From assembly GCF_000013365.1 (NCBI RefSeq), contig NC_007778.1, positions 3,162,001 through 3,226,000 of the forward strand: DNA of 64,000 bases, written 5' to 3'. A program made the position numbers and the translations under genes. The stretch is from Rhodopseudomonas palustris HaA2 (GTDB taxonomy: Bacteria; Pseudomonadota; Alphaproteobacteria; Rhizobiales; Xanthobacteraceae). Shown one piece after another: positions 53,528 to 63,872 of this stretch. Position 1 is the first letter of the stretch. Every line of letters starts with the position of its first letter. The notes beneath the pieces were generated by a model, which saw only the letters and a program-made list of their open reading frames with translations, was not told where the DNA came from and made no database searches.

Positions 53528-54679
53528 TTACGACGAAGCCAAGTGCAGGATATCGTTGTATGTCGCGAAAACCATCAACATCAGCACCAGTCCGAGCCCG
53601 ATCCGAAAGCCCATTTCCTGCGCCCGCTCCGACAGCGGACGCCCGCGGACGGCTTCGATGGCATAGAACATCAGGTGCCCACCATCGAGCAGCGGGACCG
53701 GAAACAGGTTGAGCAACCCGATCGAAATCGACAGCACCGCCGCCAGATGGAGCAGCGGGGTAAAGCCGATGGTCGCGACCTGTCCAGAGATCTGTGCGAT
53801 TCGCAACGGACCGCCGAGCTGGTCGGCAGCTTCCCGGCCGGCGAACAGGCCGCCGATATAGGCGAAGGTCCGATCGACGACGAACCAGGTCTCCTTGACC
53901 CCCATCCAGGCCGCGGCGGCCGGATTCAAGCGCTCCGTGGTGACCTCGTTGGCGGAAGTGGAGCGGCTGATTCCCAGAATGCCGAGGCGCTGGGCATTGC
54001 CGAACCGATCCTTGATCTCGCGAAGTTCCGGCGTCGCCTTCAGATCGACGGTCTCAGTTCCACGCTTGACCGTGAAGTCCAACTGCCGTCCAGCCTCCCG
54101 GCTGACGGTGCGCTGCATCTCCTGAAAGTTCTGAATCGGGCTTCCGTCGATGGCGACGACGATGTCGCCCGGCTTGAAGCCGCCCGCTTCGGCGGCGCTG
54201 CCCGGCTGAATGTTGTCGACCCGGGCCGAGGTGCTCGGAACGCCGAACACCGAGAACAGAAAGGTGAACAGCACGATCGCGAGAATGAAATTGGCCAACG
54301 GACCGGCGACGACGATCGCCGCACGCGGGCCGACTTTCTTATGGTGAAAGCTGACCGAGCGCTCCTCCGCGCTCATCTTCGACAGTGAATCGGTCGACGG
54401 CGTGCTCGCCTCGCTCTCGTCACCGAAGAACTTGACGTAGCCGCCGAGCGGGATCGCCGAGAGCTTCCAGCGGGTTCCATGGCGATCGTTAAAGCCGGCG
54501 ATCTCCGGGCCGAAGCCCAACGAGAAGGTCAACACCCTGACACCGTTCCAGCGTGCGACCAGAAAATGGCCGAGTTCGTGGAAGAACACCACGATCGTCA
54601 GCACGAACAGAAACGGCACCACGTAACCCACGATTCCGTGGCTCAACGTGTTGAACCCGTTCATAAAAAGATCGGCCAT
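53528..54679 (-). CDS. rseP: Site-2 protease RseP
   Basis: A 383-residue intramembrane zinc protease that releases envelope-stress sigma factors by cutting their anti-sigma. The first helix carries HELGH (residues 34-38). A single PDZ domain (about 130-200, with GFKPGDIVVAIDGSPI) follows. The last helices have NLFPVPLLDGGHLMF with the zinc Asp. The ATG at 54679 has GAGAGGAA upstream. It is 44 bp after dxr and 167 bp before bamA. Confidence 0.95.
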   Translation of the reverse strand: MADLFMNGFNTLSHGIVGYVVPFLFVLTIVVFFHELGHFLVARWNGVRVLTFSLGFGPEIAGFNDRHGTRWKLSAIPLGGYVKFFGDESEASTPSTDSLSKMSAEERSVSFHHKKVGPRAAIVVAGPLANFILAIVLFTFLFSVFGVPSTSARVDNIQPGSAAEAGGFKPGDIVVAIDGSPIQNFQEMQRTVSREAGRQLDFTVKRGTETVDLKATPELREIKDRFGNAQRLGILGISRSTSANEVTTERLNPAAAAWMGVKETWFVVDRTFAYIGGLFAGREAADQLGGPLRIAQISGQVATIGFTPLLHLAAVLSISIGLLNLFPVPLLDGGHLMFYAIEAVRGRPLSERAQEMGFRIGLGLVLMLMVFATYNDILHLASS

Positions 54680-54723
54680 CCCATTCCTCTCAAGCAGAAC
54701 CGACGGCCCTGTTCCCCAATGCT

Positions 54724-55947
54724 CTAGGATGCCTTTGCGGCAATTTGAGGCAATAGGGTGGCAGCCATTTTTCGCGCGTTATGGTCAACGGCGATGGCAT
54801 CGTCGGCGCTGCCGAGCGGCGCGAGATTGCCGGCCCGGATCCACGCGTTCAGCGTATCCTCGACCAGCCGGGCGATCGCCCCGAACCTGATCTTCTGGGC
54901 GATGAAGGCCGCGACCGCGATCTCGTTCGCCGCATTGTAGACGGTCGTGGCGCCATTGCCGGCGCGCAGCGCGTCATAGGCCAGCCGCAGGCCTGGAAAT
55001 CGTTCGAAATCCGGAGCCTCGAAGGTCAACTGGCCGATCTTGGCGAGATCCAGCCGGGCGGCGCGGCCGACGATCCGGTCCGGCCAGCCCAGGCAGTGCG
55101 CGATCGGGATCCGCATGTCGGGGGCGCCGAGCTGCGCCACCACCGAATGATCGGCGAATTCGACCATACCGTGAACGATCGACTGCGGATGCACCAGCAC
55201 GTCGATCTCGTCCGGCGACAGCGCGAACAAATACGAGGCCTCGATCACCTCGAGGCCCTTGTTCATCATCGAGGCCGAGTCGATGGTGATCTTCTGGCCC
55301 ATGCTCCAGTTCGGGTGCTTCAGCGCCTGCGCCAGCGTCGCCTGCTCGATATCGGCGGCGGACCAGGTCCGGAACGGCCCACCGGAGGCGGTGATGATGA
55401 CGCGGGTCAGTTCGTGGCGGTTGCCCGAGGCCAGCGCCTGGAACAGCGCGTTGTGTTCGGAATCGGCCGGCAGGATGCAGGATCCCGCGGCGACCGCCCG
55501 GCTCATGAAGAAGTCCCCGGCGCAGACCAGGCACTCCTTGTTGGCCAGTGCCACCGTGGCGCCGCGATCGACCGCGGCCAACGCCGGCTTGAGCCCGGCT
55601 GCGCCAGAGATCGCCGCCATCACCCAGTCGGCCGGCCGCGCCGCGGCCTCGATCACCGCGCTCTCGCCGGCCCCATAGGCAATGTCGGTTCCGGCGAGGG
55701 CGGCGCGCAATTCGCCGAGCCGGGCCGGATCGGCCACCGCGACGAATCTTGCGTTGAACTCCTTCGCCAGCTTGGCGAGACCCGCGACGTTGGCGTTGCC
55801 GGTCAGCGCCTCGACCCGGTACTTCTCCGGCGCCGCGCGCAGCAGGTCCATCGTGCTGTCGCCGATCGACCCGGTGGCGCCGAGGACGCTGATGCTGCGC
55901 ACACCATCATGGGCGGCGTCGGTATTTTTCAAAGGGACTGCACTCAT
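54724..55947 (-). CDS. dxr: 1-deoxy-D-xylulose-5-phosphate reductoisomerase
   Basis: A 407-residue enzyme of the MEP isoprenoid pathway, making 2-C-methylerythritol 4-phosphate with NADPH. Motifs are [19 protein letters not shown] (NADPH loop), [23 protein letters not shown] (metal site), TASGGPFR, and [23 protein letters not shown]. The ATG at 55947 gives the usual start and lies four bases after the cdsA stop. The longer open frame adds only residues from the cdsA end. Confidence 0.96.
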   Translation of the reverse strand: MSAVPLKNTDAAHDGVRSISVLGATGSIGDSTMDLLRAAPEKYRVEALTGNANVAGLAKLAKEFNARFVAVADPARLGELRAALAGTDIAYGAGESAVIEAAARPADWVMAAISGAAGLKPALAAVDRGATVALANKECLVCAGDFFMSRAVAAGSCILPADSEHNALFQALASGNRHELTRVIITASGGPFRTWSAADIEQATLAQALKHPNWSMGQKITIDSASMMNKGLEVIEASYLFALSPDEIDVLVHPQSIVHGMVEFADHSVVAQLGAPDMRIPIAHCLGWPDRIVGRAARLDLAKIGQLTFEAPDFERFPGLRLAYDALRAGNGATTVYNAANEIAVAAFIAQKIRFGAIARLVEDTLNAWIRAGNLAPLGSADDAIAVDHNARKMAATLLPQIAAKAS

Positions 55948-55951
55948 CGGA

Positions 55952-56809
55952 TCACCACACCATAAGACCGCGGCCAATACCATCCGGCGATCCTCGCATC
56001 AGCCCGATCAGCACGGCCACCGCCACGGCCGCGACATATCCGTCGAGCCGGTCGAGCAGCCCGCCATGGCCGGGAATGATGTGGCTCGAATCCTTGACGC
56101 CGAACCGGCGCTTCACCGCGGATTCGAACAAATCGCCGAGTTGGGAACTAGTTGAAAGAACCGCCGCAAGGATCAGCAGCGGAATGATTTTTCCAAATCC
56201 CGACAGTGCGAAAACGAGCCCGACCAGCAGGCTGAGGACAAGGCCGCCAATCGCCCCCGCCCAAGTCTTCTTCGGGCTGACCCGCGGCCATAATTTCGGG
56301 CCGCCGATGCTGCGGCCGGCGAAATAGCCGCCGATGTCACTACCCCAGACGATCAGAAAAATCAGGACCAGCGCAGAGAAGCCGTAGTCGGGATCGCGCC
56401 GCAGCAGGATCGAGGCGATCAGCGCCAGGGCGGCATAGCCGAGCCCGGAGGTGGTCCAGCGCCGCGGTTGATCGCCCAGCGCCGCCAGCCCGCCGACGCC
56501 GAGCGTGGCCGCCAGCACCGCCGGCCCCGGCTTGTCGAATATCAGCCCGAGGCCACAGACCAGCAATGTCAGGCAGCCGATCACCAGCACGCGGAAATCG
56601 CGCGCAGCTCCGACGATCGTGAGCCACTCCAGGAAAAGGCCGATGGCGACGGCGGTCACCAGCACGGCCCACGCCCAGCCGCCGAAATATGCAACCGCAA
56701 TCGCGCCCGGCGCAAGCACGAGGGCGGCGCCGACACGCTGCCAGAAATTGCGGGAGCCCTGCTCGGCTGCCGGCGCTGGCGCCGCGTTGTCCTGGCTCAC
56801 GCGCGTCAC
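55952..56809 (-). CDS. cdsA: Phosphatidate cytidylyltransferase
   Basis: A 285-residue inner-membrane enzyme making CDP-diacylglycerol from CTP and phosphatidate. About eight hydrophobic segments are seen. The family signature is [36 protein letters not shown] near the C-terminus. [15 protein letters not shown] and [12 protein letters not shown] are also conserved. The start is GTG at 56809, overlapping the uppS stop as GTGA. Confidence 0.95.
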   Translation of the reverse strand: MTRVSQDNAAPAPAAEQGSRNFWQRVGAALVLAPGAIAVAYFGGWAWAVLVTAVAIGLFLEWLTIVGAARDFRVLVIGCLTLLVCGLGLIFDKPGPAVLAATLGVGGLAALGDQPRRWTTSGLGYAALALIASILLRRDPDYGFSALVLIFLIVWGSDIGGYFAGRSIGGPKLWPRVSPKKTWAGAIGGLVLSLLVGLVFALSGFGKIIPLLILAAVLSTSSQLGDLFESAVKRRFGVKDSSHIIPGHGGLLDRLDGYVAAVAVAVLIGLMRGSPDGIGRGLMVW

Positions 56810-57564
56810 GATCCTGTTTTCGCGGCCAAGCCGCCGAAACGGCGCTCGCGTCGGGCATATTCGGCGATCGCGCCTTCCAGCGCGGCCTTGTCGAAGTCCG
56901 GCCAGTGAATGGGCACGAACACCAGTTCACTGTACGCCGCCTGCCACATCAGAAAATTCGACAATCGTTGCTCTCCGCTGGTGCGGATGATCAGGTCGGG
57001 ATCGGGAATGTCGGGGGCGTCGAGATAGCGGCCCAGCGTCTCGATATCGATCGTCGCCGGATCGCGCTTACCCTCGGCGACCTCGCGCGCCAGCCGCTGC
57101 GCGGCGTTGGCGATTTCCTGCCGGGAGCCGTAGTTGAAGGCGACCACGAGGTTCAGCTTGGTGTTGTCGCGGGTCAGTTCCTGGGCCTCGTCGAGCATCG
57201 CGCACAGATCGCGCTCGAGGCGGTCGCGCTCGCCGATCACCCGGACGCGAACGCCGTCGCGATGCAGAGAGGCGAGATCGTTGCGGATGAAGCGGCGCAG
57301 CAGGCCGAAAAGATCGCCGATCTCGCTCTTCGGCCGGGTCCAGTTCTCCGAACTGAACGAGAAGATCGTCAGATACTGGATGCCGATGTCGTTCGCCGCC
57401 CGGACGACGCGGCGAAGCGCCTCGACGCCGCGGCGATGCCCCTCGGCACGCGGCAGGCCGCGGGCTGCGGCCCAGCGGCCGTTGCCGTCCATGATGATCG
57501 CGACATGCGCCGGGATGACGGGAGGATCCGACCGGTCAGTCGCGGTGGCGGCAGCTTTCGACAT
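56806..57564 (-). CDS. uppS: Undecaprenyl diphosphate synthase
   Basis: A 252-residue cis-prenyltransferase making the lipid carrier for peptidoglycan and other glycans. [20 protein letters not shown] holds the catalytic Asp26. [61 protein letters not shown] and WPDF are all conserved. Its TGA overlaps the cdsA start. It lies 217 bp after frr, the largest gap in this part of the run. Confidence 0.97.
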   Translation of the reverse strand: MSKAAATATDRSDPPVIPAHVAIIMDGNGRWAAARGLPRAEGHRRGVEALRRVVRAANDIGIQYLTIFSFSSENWTRPKSEIGDLFGLLRRFIRNDLASLHRDGVRVRVIGERDRLERDLCAMLDEAQELTRDNTKLNLVVAFNYGSRQEIANAAQRLAREVAEGKRDPATIDIETLGRYLDAPDIPDPDLIIRTSGEQRLSNFLMWQAAYSELVFVPIHWPDFDKAALEGAIAEYARRERRFGGLAAKTGS

Positions 57565-57781
57565 AGGCCAATTCCCGAAGCGTCATCCCGCGAAGACGTA
57601 CCCGTTCGCTGCCAGAAATATTTCCAGATCAATAAGTTATGACAGCTTCGATCACAAGACTGGATACCGCCATCGTCGCACTAGGCCTGATTCTCTCGTC
57701 GCCGCGTATGCAAATTGCCCGACCGCGTTCCGCTGGGGCCTCGCCCCCGGCGCCGCGCGCGGCGGCGCCGAAGCAGAAAAT

Positions 57782-58345
57782 CTAGACGGTCAGGATTTCT
57801 TTTTCCTTGCTCGCGAGCAACTGGTCGATCTCGGAAATCGCGCTATCGGTCGCCTTCTGAACTTCCTGATCCAGCCGCTTCTGATCGTCTTCGGAGATCT
57901 CGTGAGACTTCTCCAATTTCTTGATCGTATCAAGGCCGTCGCGGCGAACATGGCGGACCGCGACACGGGCGGCCTCGGCGTATTTGTGCGCGACCTTCAC
58001 CAGTTCCTTGCGGCGATCCTGATTGAGCTCGGGAATCCGCAGCCGCAACACCTGGCCCTCGGTGGCCGGGCTGAGGCCGAGATTGGAGTCGACGATCGCC
58101 TTTTCGACCGCCCGGACCATCGACTTGTCCCACACCTGCACCGACAGCAAGCGGGGCTCGGGCACGGTGACGGTGGCGAGCTGATTGAGCGGCATGTGGG
58201 TGCCATAGGCATCGACCTGCACGGGCTCCAGCATCGAAGCCGCCGCGCGGCCGGTGCGCAGGCCGCCGAGTTCGTGCTGCAAAGCCTGCGACGCGCCCTG
58301 CATCCGGCGCTTCAAATCATTGATGTCGAACTTTTCGGACTGCAT
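57782..58345 (-). CDS. frr: Ribosome recycling factor
   Basis: A 187-residue factor that splits post-termination ribosomes with EF-G. It has the typical [20 protein letters not shown], the [14 protein letters not shown] strand, and the C-terminal helix with [11 protein letters not shown] and [18 protein letters not shown]. The ATG at 58345 has GGGAG eight bases upstream; a GTG three codons earlier is too close to that site. It follows pyrH after 59 bp. Confidence 0.97.
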   Translation of the reverse strand: MQSEKFDINDLKRRMQGASQALQHELGGLRTGRAAASMLEPVQVDAYGTHMPLNQLATVTVPEPRLLSVQVWDKSMVRAVEKAIVDSNLGLSPATEGQVLRLRIPELNQDRRKELVKVAHKYAEAARVAVRHVRRDGLDTIKKLEKSHEISEDDQKRLDQEVQKATDSAISEIDQLLASKEKEILTV

Positions 58346-58404
58346 GCCAGTCACTCCCTCTCGAATTCTGAATCCTCATCGCGACGCCTCGCGGCACGCG
58401 AAAC

Positions 58405-59121
58405 TCAACCCGCGACGACAGTCGCTCGGCCCGCGCCGCCCAGCACGGCGCCGATCGATCCCGGCTCGGCGATGGAAAACACGATGATAGGCAGCGAGGT
58501 TTCGCGGGCAAGCGCGAAAGCCGTCGCATCCATGACCTTGTAGCCGCCTGCGAGCGCTTCCGAATGCGTCAGCCGCTCGAACCGCTTCGCATTCGGATCG
58601 CGCTTCGGGTCGGCGGTATAGACGCCGTCGACATTGGTGGCTTTCAGCACGGCCCCGGCGTCGATCTCGGCTGCGCGCAACACTGCCGTGGTGTCGGTGG
58701 TGAAGAACGGGTTGCCGGTACCGCCCGCGAGCAGCGCGATACCGCCCTCCGCCAGCGTCTGCTGTGCGGCCGCGCGGGTGTACAGATCGCAGACTTCGGG
58801 CATCAGCAGTGCGGAGAAGGTTCGGGCGGGCTGGCCGTGGCGCCGCAGCGCTTCACCGAGCGCGAGGCAGTTCATCACCGTCGCCAGCATGCCCATGGTG
58901 TCGCCGGTCGGGCGCGACACGCCGCGCGCCGAGACCTCGACGCCACGGAAGATGTTGCCGCCACCGACCACGACGGCGATCTCGACGCCGAGACCGCGGG
59001 CTGCGATCAGGTCGCCGGCGACGCGATCGATGGTGGGTTGATCGATGCCGTAATGCTGAGGGCCGGCGAAATACTCGCCCGATAGCTTGACCACCACACG
59101 ACGATAGATCGGCTCACCCAT
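58405..59121 (-). CDS. pyrH: UMP kinase
   Basis: A 238-residue hexameric bacterial UMP kinase. [12 protein letters not shown] is the N-terminal Lys site, [11 protein letters not shown] the glycine-rich loop, and [30 protein letters not shown] and [10 protein letters not shown] the rest of the amino-acid-kinase fold. It lies 84 bp after tsf, with a perfect GC hairpin between. It supplies UDP for nucleotides and cell-wall precursors. Confidence 0.97.
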   Translation of the reverse strand: MGEPIYRRVVVKLSGEYFAGPQHYGIDQPTIDRVAGDLIAARGLGVEIAVVVGGGNIFRGVEVSARGVSRPTGDTMGMLATVMNCLALGEALRRHGQPARTFSALLMPEVCDLYTRAAAQQTLAEGGIALLAGGTGNPFFTTDTTAVLRAAEIDAGAVLKATNVDGVYTADPKRDPNAKRFERLTHSEALAGGYKVMDATAFALARETSLPIIVFSIAEPGSIGAVLGGAGRATVVAG

Positions 59122-59148
59122 GATGCGGTCGCGTCCTCGGTGGGTTCG

Positions 59149-59171
59149 CTCCCGGCCGGAACGGCCGGGAG
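59149..59171. other. GC-rich hairpin between tsf and pyrH
   Basis: CTCCCGGCCG (59149-59158) pairs perfectly with CGGCCGGGAG (59162-59171) around a 3-nt loop. No U-tract follows on either strand. It could attenuate transcription into pyrH, protect the tsf 3' end from decay, or serve as an mRNA processing site. Confidence 0.6.
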
Positions 59172-59189
59172 TTGATCACGTGAAAAGCG

Positions 59190-59219
59190 ATTACTTCTGA
59201 CCCAATTACTTCTGGCCCG
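59190..59219. repeat. 15-bp tandem duplication over the tsf stop
   Basis: ATTACTTCTGACCCA (59190-59204) repeats as ATTACTTCTGGCCCG (59205-59219), 13/15 identical. On the coding strand the message reads Gln-Lys-stop, Leu-Gly-Gln-Lys-stop, so the stop and the last two codons are duplicated in frame. Reading through the first stop would add only four residues. Confidence 0.85.
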
Positions 59220-60132
59220 AGACCGCGGCGACTTCCGCCGCGAAGTCCGAGGTCTGCTTCTCGATGCCTTCGCCGAGCGCGTAGCGGACGAAGCCGATGA
59301 TCTTGATCGGCGCGCCGACCTTGCCCTCGGCTTCCTTCACCGCCTGGCCGACGGCCTTGCCCTTCTCGTCGTGGATGTAGGCCTGCTCCAGCAGACAGAC
59401 TTCCTTGTAGTAGGTCTTCAGGCCGTTCTCGACGATCTTCTCGATCATGTTTTCCGGCTTGCCCTGCTGGCGATATTTGTCGGCCATCACCTCGCGCTCG
59501 CGGCGAACCACGTCCGGATCGAGCCCGGCCGGATCCAGCGCCTGCGGATTGGCGGCGGCGACGTGCATCGCGAGCTGGCGGCCGAGCGCGGCGAGCTCGT
59601 CGGTCTTGCCGGTGGATTCCAGCGCGACGATCACGCCCATCTTGCCGGCGCCCTCGATCACCGCACCGTGGACGTAGCTCGCGACCACGCCCTGCGACAC
59701 TTCCAGCGCAGCGGCGCGGCGAAGGGTCATGTTCTCGCCGATCGTGGCGATCGCATCCGAGATCGCACCGGCGACGGTCGAGGAGCCGACCGGGGCCGCG
59801 TTGATCTTGTCGACATCGGCGCCGACCTTGAGCGCGACCTGGGCGATCATCTTGACCAGACCCTGGAACTGCTCGTTGCGCGCGACGAAATCGGTCTCCG
59901 AATTGACTTCGATGACGACGCCCTTGGTGCCGTCGGTCAGCGCACCGATCAGGCCTTCCGCGGCGACGCGGCCGGCCTTCTTGGCGGCCTTCGACAAACC
60001 CTTCTTGCGCAGCCAGTCGACCGCGGCCTCCATGTTGCCGTCGTTCTCGGCGAGCGCCTGCTTGCAGTCCATCATGCCGACGCCGGTGGTCTCGCGCAGT
60101 TCCTTGACCATCGCTGCAGTAATCGTTGCCAT
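59206..60132 (-). CDS. tsf: Elongation factor Ts
   Basis: A 308-residue guanine-nucleotide exchange factor for EF-Tu. The N-terminal module has [19 protein letters not shown], then [24 protein letters not shown], and the core [11 protein letters not shown]. The ATG at 60132 with AAGGAC upstream is the usual start (MATITAAMV). It lies 126 bp after rpsB. The last codons and stop are part of a tandem duplication. Confidence 0.97.
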
Positions 60133-60258
60133 GCTCGTAGTCCTTTGCCTGTCAGGGCGCATCGCGTGGCAAGAGCCCGCGGCACGCGATCAGGAATTTC
60201 ATTGCAGATTTTGACGACGGAACGTTGCGGCCGGACGTCCCGGCCGCAACGGCTCGCG

Positions 60259-61254
60259 TTATTCCGCCTCGGCGGTCAGCCCCTTGGCCTGGGCGACCCA
60301 GCCGTCGACGCGACCCGGCAGACCGACTTCTTCGCCGATCTGATGCGCGGTATCGGCGTTGAGCTCGGCGAGCTGCCAATAGTGGAAAATGCCGAGGTCG
60401 TTGAACTTCTTCTCGATGTCGCCGGACACGCCGGCCAGCTTCTTGAGGTCGTCCGGCGTGCCGCGCGGACCCGACAGGCCCTGGAAGCCCGTTGCCTGCG
60501 CCGCCGGCAGGTCTTCACGCGGCGGACGCGACGAAGCTCCGATGTCGATACCGGACTCGCCCTGCGCGCGGGAAATGCCGTCGATCACGGCGCGCGCAAT
60601 CAGATCGCAGTAGAGCGAGATAGCGCGACCGGCGTCGTCATTCCCCGGAACCAGATAGGTGATGCCCTTCGGATCGCAATTGGTATCGACAATCGCCGCC
60701 ACCGGGATGCCGAGCCGCTGGGCTTCCTGGATCGCGATGTCTTCTTTGTTGGTGTCGATCACGAAGATCAGGTCCGGCAGGCCGCCCATGTCCTTGATGC
60801 CACCAAGCGAACGGTCGAGCTTGTCGCGCTCGCGCTGCAGCGTCAGCCGCTCCTTCTTGGTGTAGGCACTGGCGTCGCCCGAATTGAGCACGTCGTCGAG
60901 ATGGCGCAGCCGCTTGATCGAGCCGGAGATCGTCTTCCAGTTGGTCAGCGTGCCGCCGAGCCAGCGCGAATTGACGAAGTACTGCGCCGACCGCTTGGCG
61001 GCATCGGCGACGGCGTCCTGCGCCTGGCGCTTGGTGCCGACGAACAGCACGCGGCCGCCCTTGGCGACGGTGTCGCTGATGGCCTGCAGCGCACGGTGCA
61101 TCAACGGCACGGTCTGCGCGAGGTCGATGATGTGGATGTTGTTGCGGGCGCCGAAAATGTACTCGGCCATTTTCGGATTCCAGCGATGCGACTGGTGACC
61201 GAAATGCACGCCAGCCTCGAGCAGCTGACGCATCGTGAATTCGGGAAGTGCCAT
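60259..61254 (-). CDS. rpsB: Ribosomal protein uS2
   Basis: A 331-residue small-subunit protein. The start [45 protein letters not shown] and [12 protein letters not shown] are typical. The body matches S2 to about residue 235. The C-terminal extension of about 90 residues ([16 protein letters not shown] onward to LTAEAE) contains a segment like the helix-hairpin-helix tail seen in Rhizobiales S2. The ATG at 61254 has GGAG ten bases upstream. It leads the tsf-pyrH-frr run. Confidence 0.97.
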   Translation of the reverse strand: MALPEFTMRQLLEAGVHFGHQSHRWNPKMAEYIFGARNNIHIIDLAQTVPLMHRALQAISDTVAKGGRVLFVGTKRQAQDAVADAAKRSAQYFVNSRWLGGTLTNWKTISGSIKRLRHLDDVLNSGDASAYTKKERLTLQRERDKLDRSLGGIKDMGGLPDLIFVIDTNKEDIAIQEAQRLGIPVAAIVDTNCDPKGITYLVPGNDDAGRAISLYCDLIARAVIDGISRAQGESGIDIGASSRPPREDLPAAQATGFQGLSGPRGTPDDLKKLAGVSGDIEKKFNDLGIFHYWQLAELNADTAHQIGEEVGLPGRVDGWVAQAKGLTAEAE

Positions 61255-61260
61255 AGGTTT

Positions 61261-61373
61261 ATTCTCCGGTTGGTTCCTCCGGAAGCGTGTGAGCAAAGGG
61301 CGTGGGGACAGGACGATCCTGCCTTCCGGCCCGGTGCCACCGGACGGCGTTTAGGCCATGCTTCCGTGTGAGA
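61261..61373 (-). promoter_or_regulatory. rpsB leader with paired and repeated elements
   Basis: In the transcript the leader holds CTCACACGGAAGC (61361-61373) and, 80 nt later, CTCACACGCTTCC (61281-61293). The first seven bases are a direct repeat and the last six (GGAAGC and GCTTCC) are complementary, so the two sites could pair and enclose the GC-rich middle. This would suit S2 autoregulation, but the structure is my reading only. Confidence 0.35.
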
Positions 61374-61381
61374 TGGCGCGG

Positions 61382-61409
61382 GTTATAGCCGGATTCCCCG
61401 ATAACGCAA
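61382..61409 (-). promoter_or_regulatory. Candidate rpsB promoter
   Basis: On the minus strand TTGCGT (61409-61404) and TATAAC (61387-61382) are separated by 16 bp, a good sigma70-type fit. Transcription would start near 61375 and leave a leader of about 120 nt before the rpsB ATG. The opposite side of this 324-bp gap must hold the promoter for the DUF2147 gene, which I could not place. Confidence 0.5.
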
Positions 61410-61578
61410 GGCAAAGCGCCTCAATCTCCGCGCCCGTCACCTCCGGTCCGGCGCGCCCCGCGCTTGAACCTTTGCCGGGACGCAGGCGTCTCATCTTCGA
61501 TGCGTGACCCGTCTCACGTTGAAACGCTTCGTCCAGGTTCAGACTTGCATCCGCTCCATTCGAGTCCAGGGGGAAGTC

Positions 61579-62421
61579 ATGAAGAAGCTGTTGGCGCTCG
61601 CAGCGCTGATGCTGGCAAGCACTGTGGCCCAGGCCGGCGAAACCTATTCGTTCGACATTGGCGGACGCACGATCCGGATCGAGAAGCCGCGGGATTGCGA
61701 TGAGGCGTCCTGCGTGTCGGTCTCGATTCCCGGAATTTATGAATCCGGGCCGAAGCGCGCCAAACGCTCCCGCGACGATCAGGACGACGCGGACGACGAC
61801 CTGCGCAACAACCGAAAGCCGGTTCAGGAAAAGCCGGTTCAGGAGACCCGGAAGCCGCTCACCCAGCCGGAACCGACCAGCCCCACCAAGGACACCATGG
61901 AACCGGCACGCGCTGCGCCCACGCCCCCGGTTCCTGCCACCACCGCAAGTCGGCCGGCGGACCCGGCGCCTACGCCGGCGACGGATCGCGCCCCCGAGAC
62001 GGCTGCCGCCGCCGGCCCAGCGTCGACGGTGAGCCCGCAGACGAAATCGCCCGCCCCGGTGGTGGCAGCCGTGCCGCCGTCAGTTCCGGCGCAGAACCAG
62101 GCGGCGCCGGCCCCCGACAAGCCGTCGCCGCTCGGCATCTGGCTGACCGAAGAGAAGGAAGGCAAGATCCGGATCGAGCCGTGCGGCGAGCATCTGTGCG
62201 GCTATTCGGTCAACGCCAAGTCGAACCAGAACGGCGAGAAGATCCTCATCAACATGAAATCCGGCGGCGACAACAAATGGAGCGGCCGGATCTACGATCC
62301 GAAAAGCGGCAGCCGGTACGATTCCACGATTGCCCTGCGGGGCCCGGACCGGCTGAAGGTGCAGGGTTGTGCCTTCGGCGGCATGTTCTGCGGAGGCCAG
62401 ACATGGACTCGCGTGGAATGA
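61579..62421 (+). CDS. Secreted DUF2147-domain protein
   Basis: A 280-residue exported protein. The ATG at 61579 with AGGGGGA upstream starts a signal peptide (MKKLLALAALMLASTVAQA). A small N-terminal module with two cysteines follows (PRDCDEASCVSVSIPG), then a charged and Pro/Ala/Thr-rich linker of about 110 residues. The C-terminal DUF2147 domain (about 190-280) has PLGIWLTEEKEGKIRIEPCG, WSGRIYDPKSGSRY and CAFGGMFCGGQTWTR. DUF2147 proteins have no settled function. Confidence 0.82.
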   Translation: MKKLLALAALMLASTVAQAGETYSFDIGGRTIRIEKPRDCDEASCVSVSIPGIYESGPKRAKRSRDDQDDADDDLRNNRKPVQEKPVQETRKPLTQPEPTSPTKDTMEPARAAPTPPVPATTASRPADPAPTPATDRAPETAAAAGPASTVSPQTKSPAPVVAAVPPSVPAQNQAAPAPDKPSPLGIWLTEEKEGKIRIEPCGEHLCGYSVNAKSNQNGEKILINMKSGGDNKWSGRIYDPKSGSRYDSTIALRGPDRLKVQGCAFGGMFCGGQTWTRVE

Positions 62422-62508
62422 CAGATGCTTGGCTTGTGATCCTCAACTGAGGCCGAAGGCGCTGCGCGTCGCCTCCGCGTCGCTTGCGCAGCGTTTCAAC
62501 GGGTCCCG

Positions 62509-62916
62509 TCAAACAGATGGATTCACGGCATAATCGGCATCGGAGACGGGTTCCATCCAGGTTGCGAAGCTGCCATCGAGCGCTTCCTGCATGGCGATAT
62601 GGGTCATGCCGTTGGTCGGCGACGCGCCATGCCAGTGCTTCTCACCGGGCGGTATCCAGACCACGTCGCCGGCCTTGATCTCGCGGACCGGCCCGCCCTC
62701 GGTCTGGATCCGGCCGAGCCCCGTCACGACGTACAGCGTCTGGCCGAGCGGATGGGTGTGCCAGGCCGTTCGCGCCCCCGGTTCGAACGCGACGCGGGTC
62801 GCCGCCAGCCGCGCCGGGGCCGGCGCGGAGACGATCGGGTCCTGCCAGACCGTCCCGGTAAAATAGTCTTTCGGCGCCCGCTGGGTCGGACGCGAACCGG
62901 CTACGAAAATATCCAT
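62509..62916 (-). CDS. Cupin-domain protein
   Basis: A 135-residue single cupin barrel. Motif 1 is WHTHPLGQTLYVVTGLGRI, giving two metal-binding His, and motif 2 is IPPGEKHWHGA, with more His. The overall pattern (AFEPGARTAWHTHP) is that of small metal cupins such as the manganese hydroxynitrile lyase-like group and decarboxylases. It lies 21 bp after the RraA-like gene on the same strand and probably acts with it. The reaction is unknown. Confidence 0.85.
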   Translation of the reverse strand: MDIFVAGSRPTQRAPKDYFTGTVWQDPIVSAPAPARLAATRVAFEPGARTAWHTHPLGQTLYVVTGLGRIQTEGGPVREIKAGDVVWIPPGEKHWHGASPTNGMTHIAMQEALDGSFATWMEPVSDADYAVNPSV

Positions 62917-62937
62917 GTCTGCCCCTCTGCGGTTTGG

Positions 62938-63651
62938 TTACGCCTTGCCGGCCTTCTCCTTGAACGCGGCGTAGCGGGCCTTGGTTTCGGCGTTCATCGG
63001 ATACAGCCCCGGCAGGACCGCGCCGTTGTTGACCTCCTCGACGATCCAGCCTTCCATCCGCTCCTGCTCCGGACCTTCGGCCAACACATGGTCGAGCAGC
63101 GCCTGCGGGATCAGCACCACGCCGTCCTGGTCGGCGACGATGATGTCCTTCGGGAACACGGCGACGCCGCCGCAGGCGATCGGCTCGCCCCAGCCGACGA
63201 AGGTGAGACCGGCGACGGACGGCGGCGCGGCGGCGCCGTTGCACCACACCGGCAGCCCGGTCCCGAGCACGCCTTCCAGATCGCGCACCACGCCGTCGGT
63301 GACCAGCGCCGTCATGCCGCGCTTCACCATCCGCGCGCACAGGATGTCGCCGAACACGCCGGCGTCGCTGACGCCCATCGCATCGATCACCGCGATGCAG
63401 CCTTCCGGCATCGCCTCGATCGCGGCGCGCGTCGAGATCGGCGAGGCCCAGGACTCGGGCGTCGCCAGATCCTCGCGCGCCGGCACGAAGCGCAGCGTGA
63501 ACGCCTCGCCGACCAGCCGCTCCTGACCCGGCCGCAACGGCCGCGCGCCGCGCAGCCAGACATTCCGCAGCCCCTTCTTCAACAACACCGTGGTGATGGT
63601 CGCGGTCGAAACACGCGCGAGGGTCGCAATGGCGTCGGGGGTCAGTGACAT
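62938..63651 (-). CDS. RraA / HMG aldolase-like protein
   Basis: A 237-residue protein of the RraA/4-hydroxy-4-methyl-2-oxoglutarate aldolase family. Conserved parts are CIAVIDAMGVSDAGVFGDI, then ALVTDGVVRDLEGV, which carries the Arg-Asp pair used for pyruvyl and metal binding, and DQDGVVLIP. The ATG at 63651 is chosen with AAGGAG ten bases upstream. The family includes both true aldolases and RNase E inhibitors. The cupin next door favours a metabolic aldolase/decarboxylase here. Confidence 0.82.
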   Translation of the reverse strand: MSLTPDAIATLARVSTATITTVLLKKGLRNVWLRGARPLRPGQERLVGEAFTLRFVPAREDLATPESWASPISTRAAIEAMPEGCIAVIDAMGVSDAGVFGDILCARMVKRGMTALVTDGVVRDLEGVLGTGLPVWCNGAAAPPSVAGLTFVGWGEPIACGGVAVFPKDIIVADQDGVVLIPQALLDHVLAEGPEQERMEGWIVEEVNNGAVLPGLYPMNAETKARYAAFKEKAGKA

Positions 63652-63872
63652 GGACACGCAGCTCCTTGAGAGATTGGCGCCGCATCTTGCTGGCGCGCCC
63701 TCGGACGTCAAGCGGCACGCCGCGCTCGGCAGCCCTTCGCAGAACGACTGATCATCACACCTTATCGCCTGTCCCGGCAGGGTGTTATCGCCGACGCAAC
63801 GCGTCGGAAGTGATTTTCACGCGCGTGGAAAACAGGCTATGGCTGAGCTCGCACTGATGAGATCGCAGGAAC

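Noticed and set aside
57749-57769. An intrinsic terminator after frr
   Set aside because: The GGCGCC arms form a GC hairpin but no U-tract follows on the frr strand.
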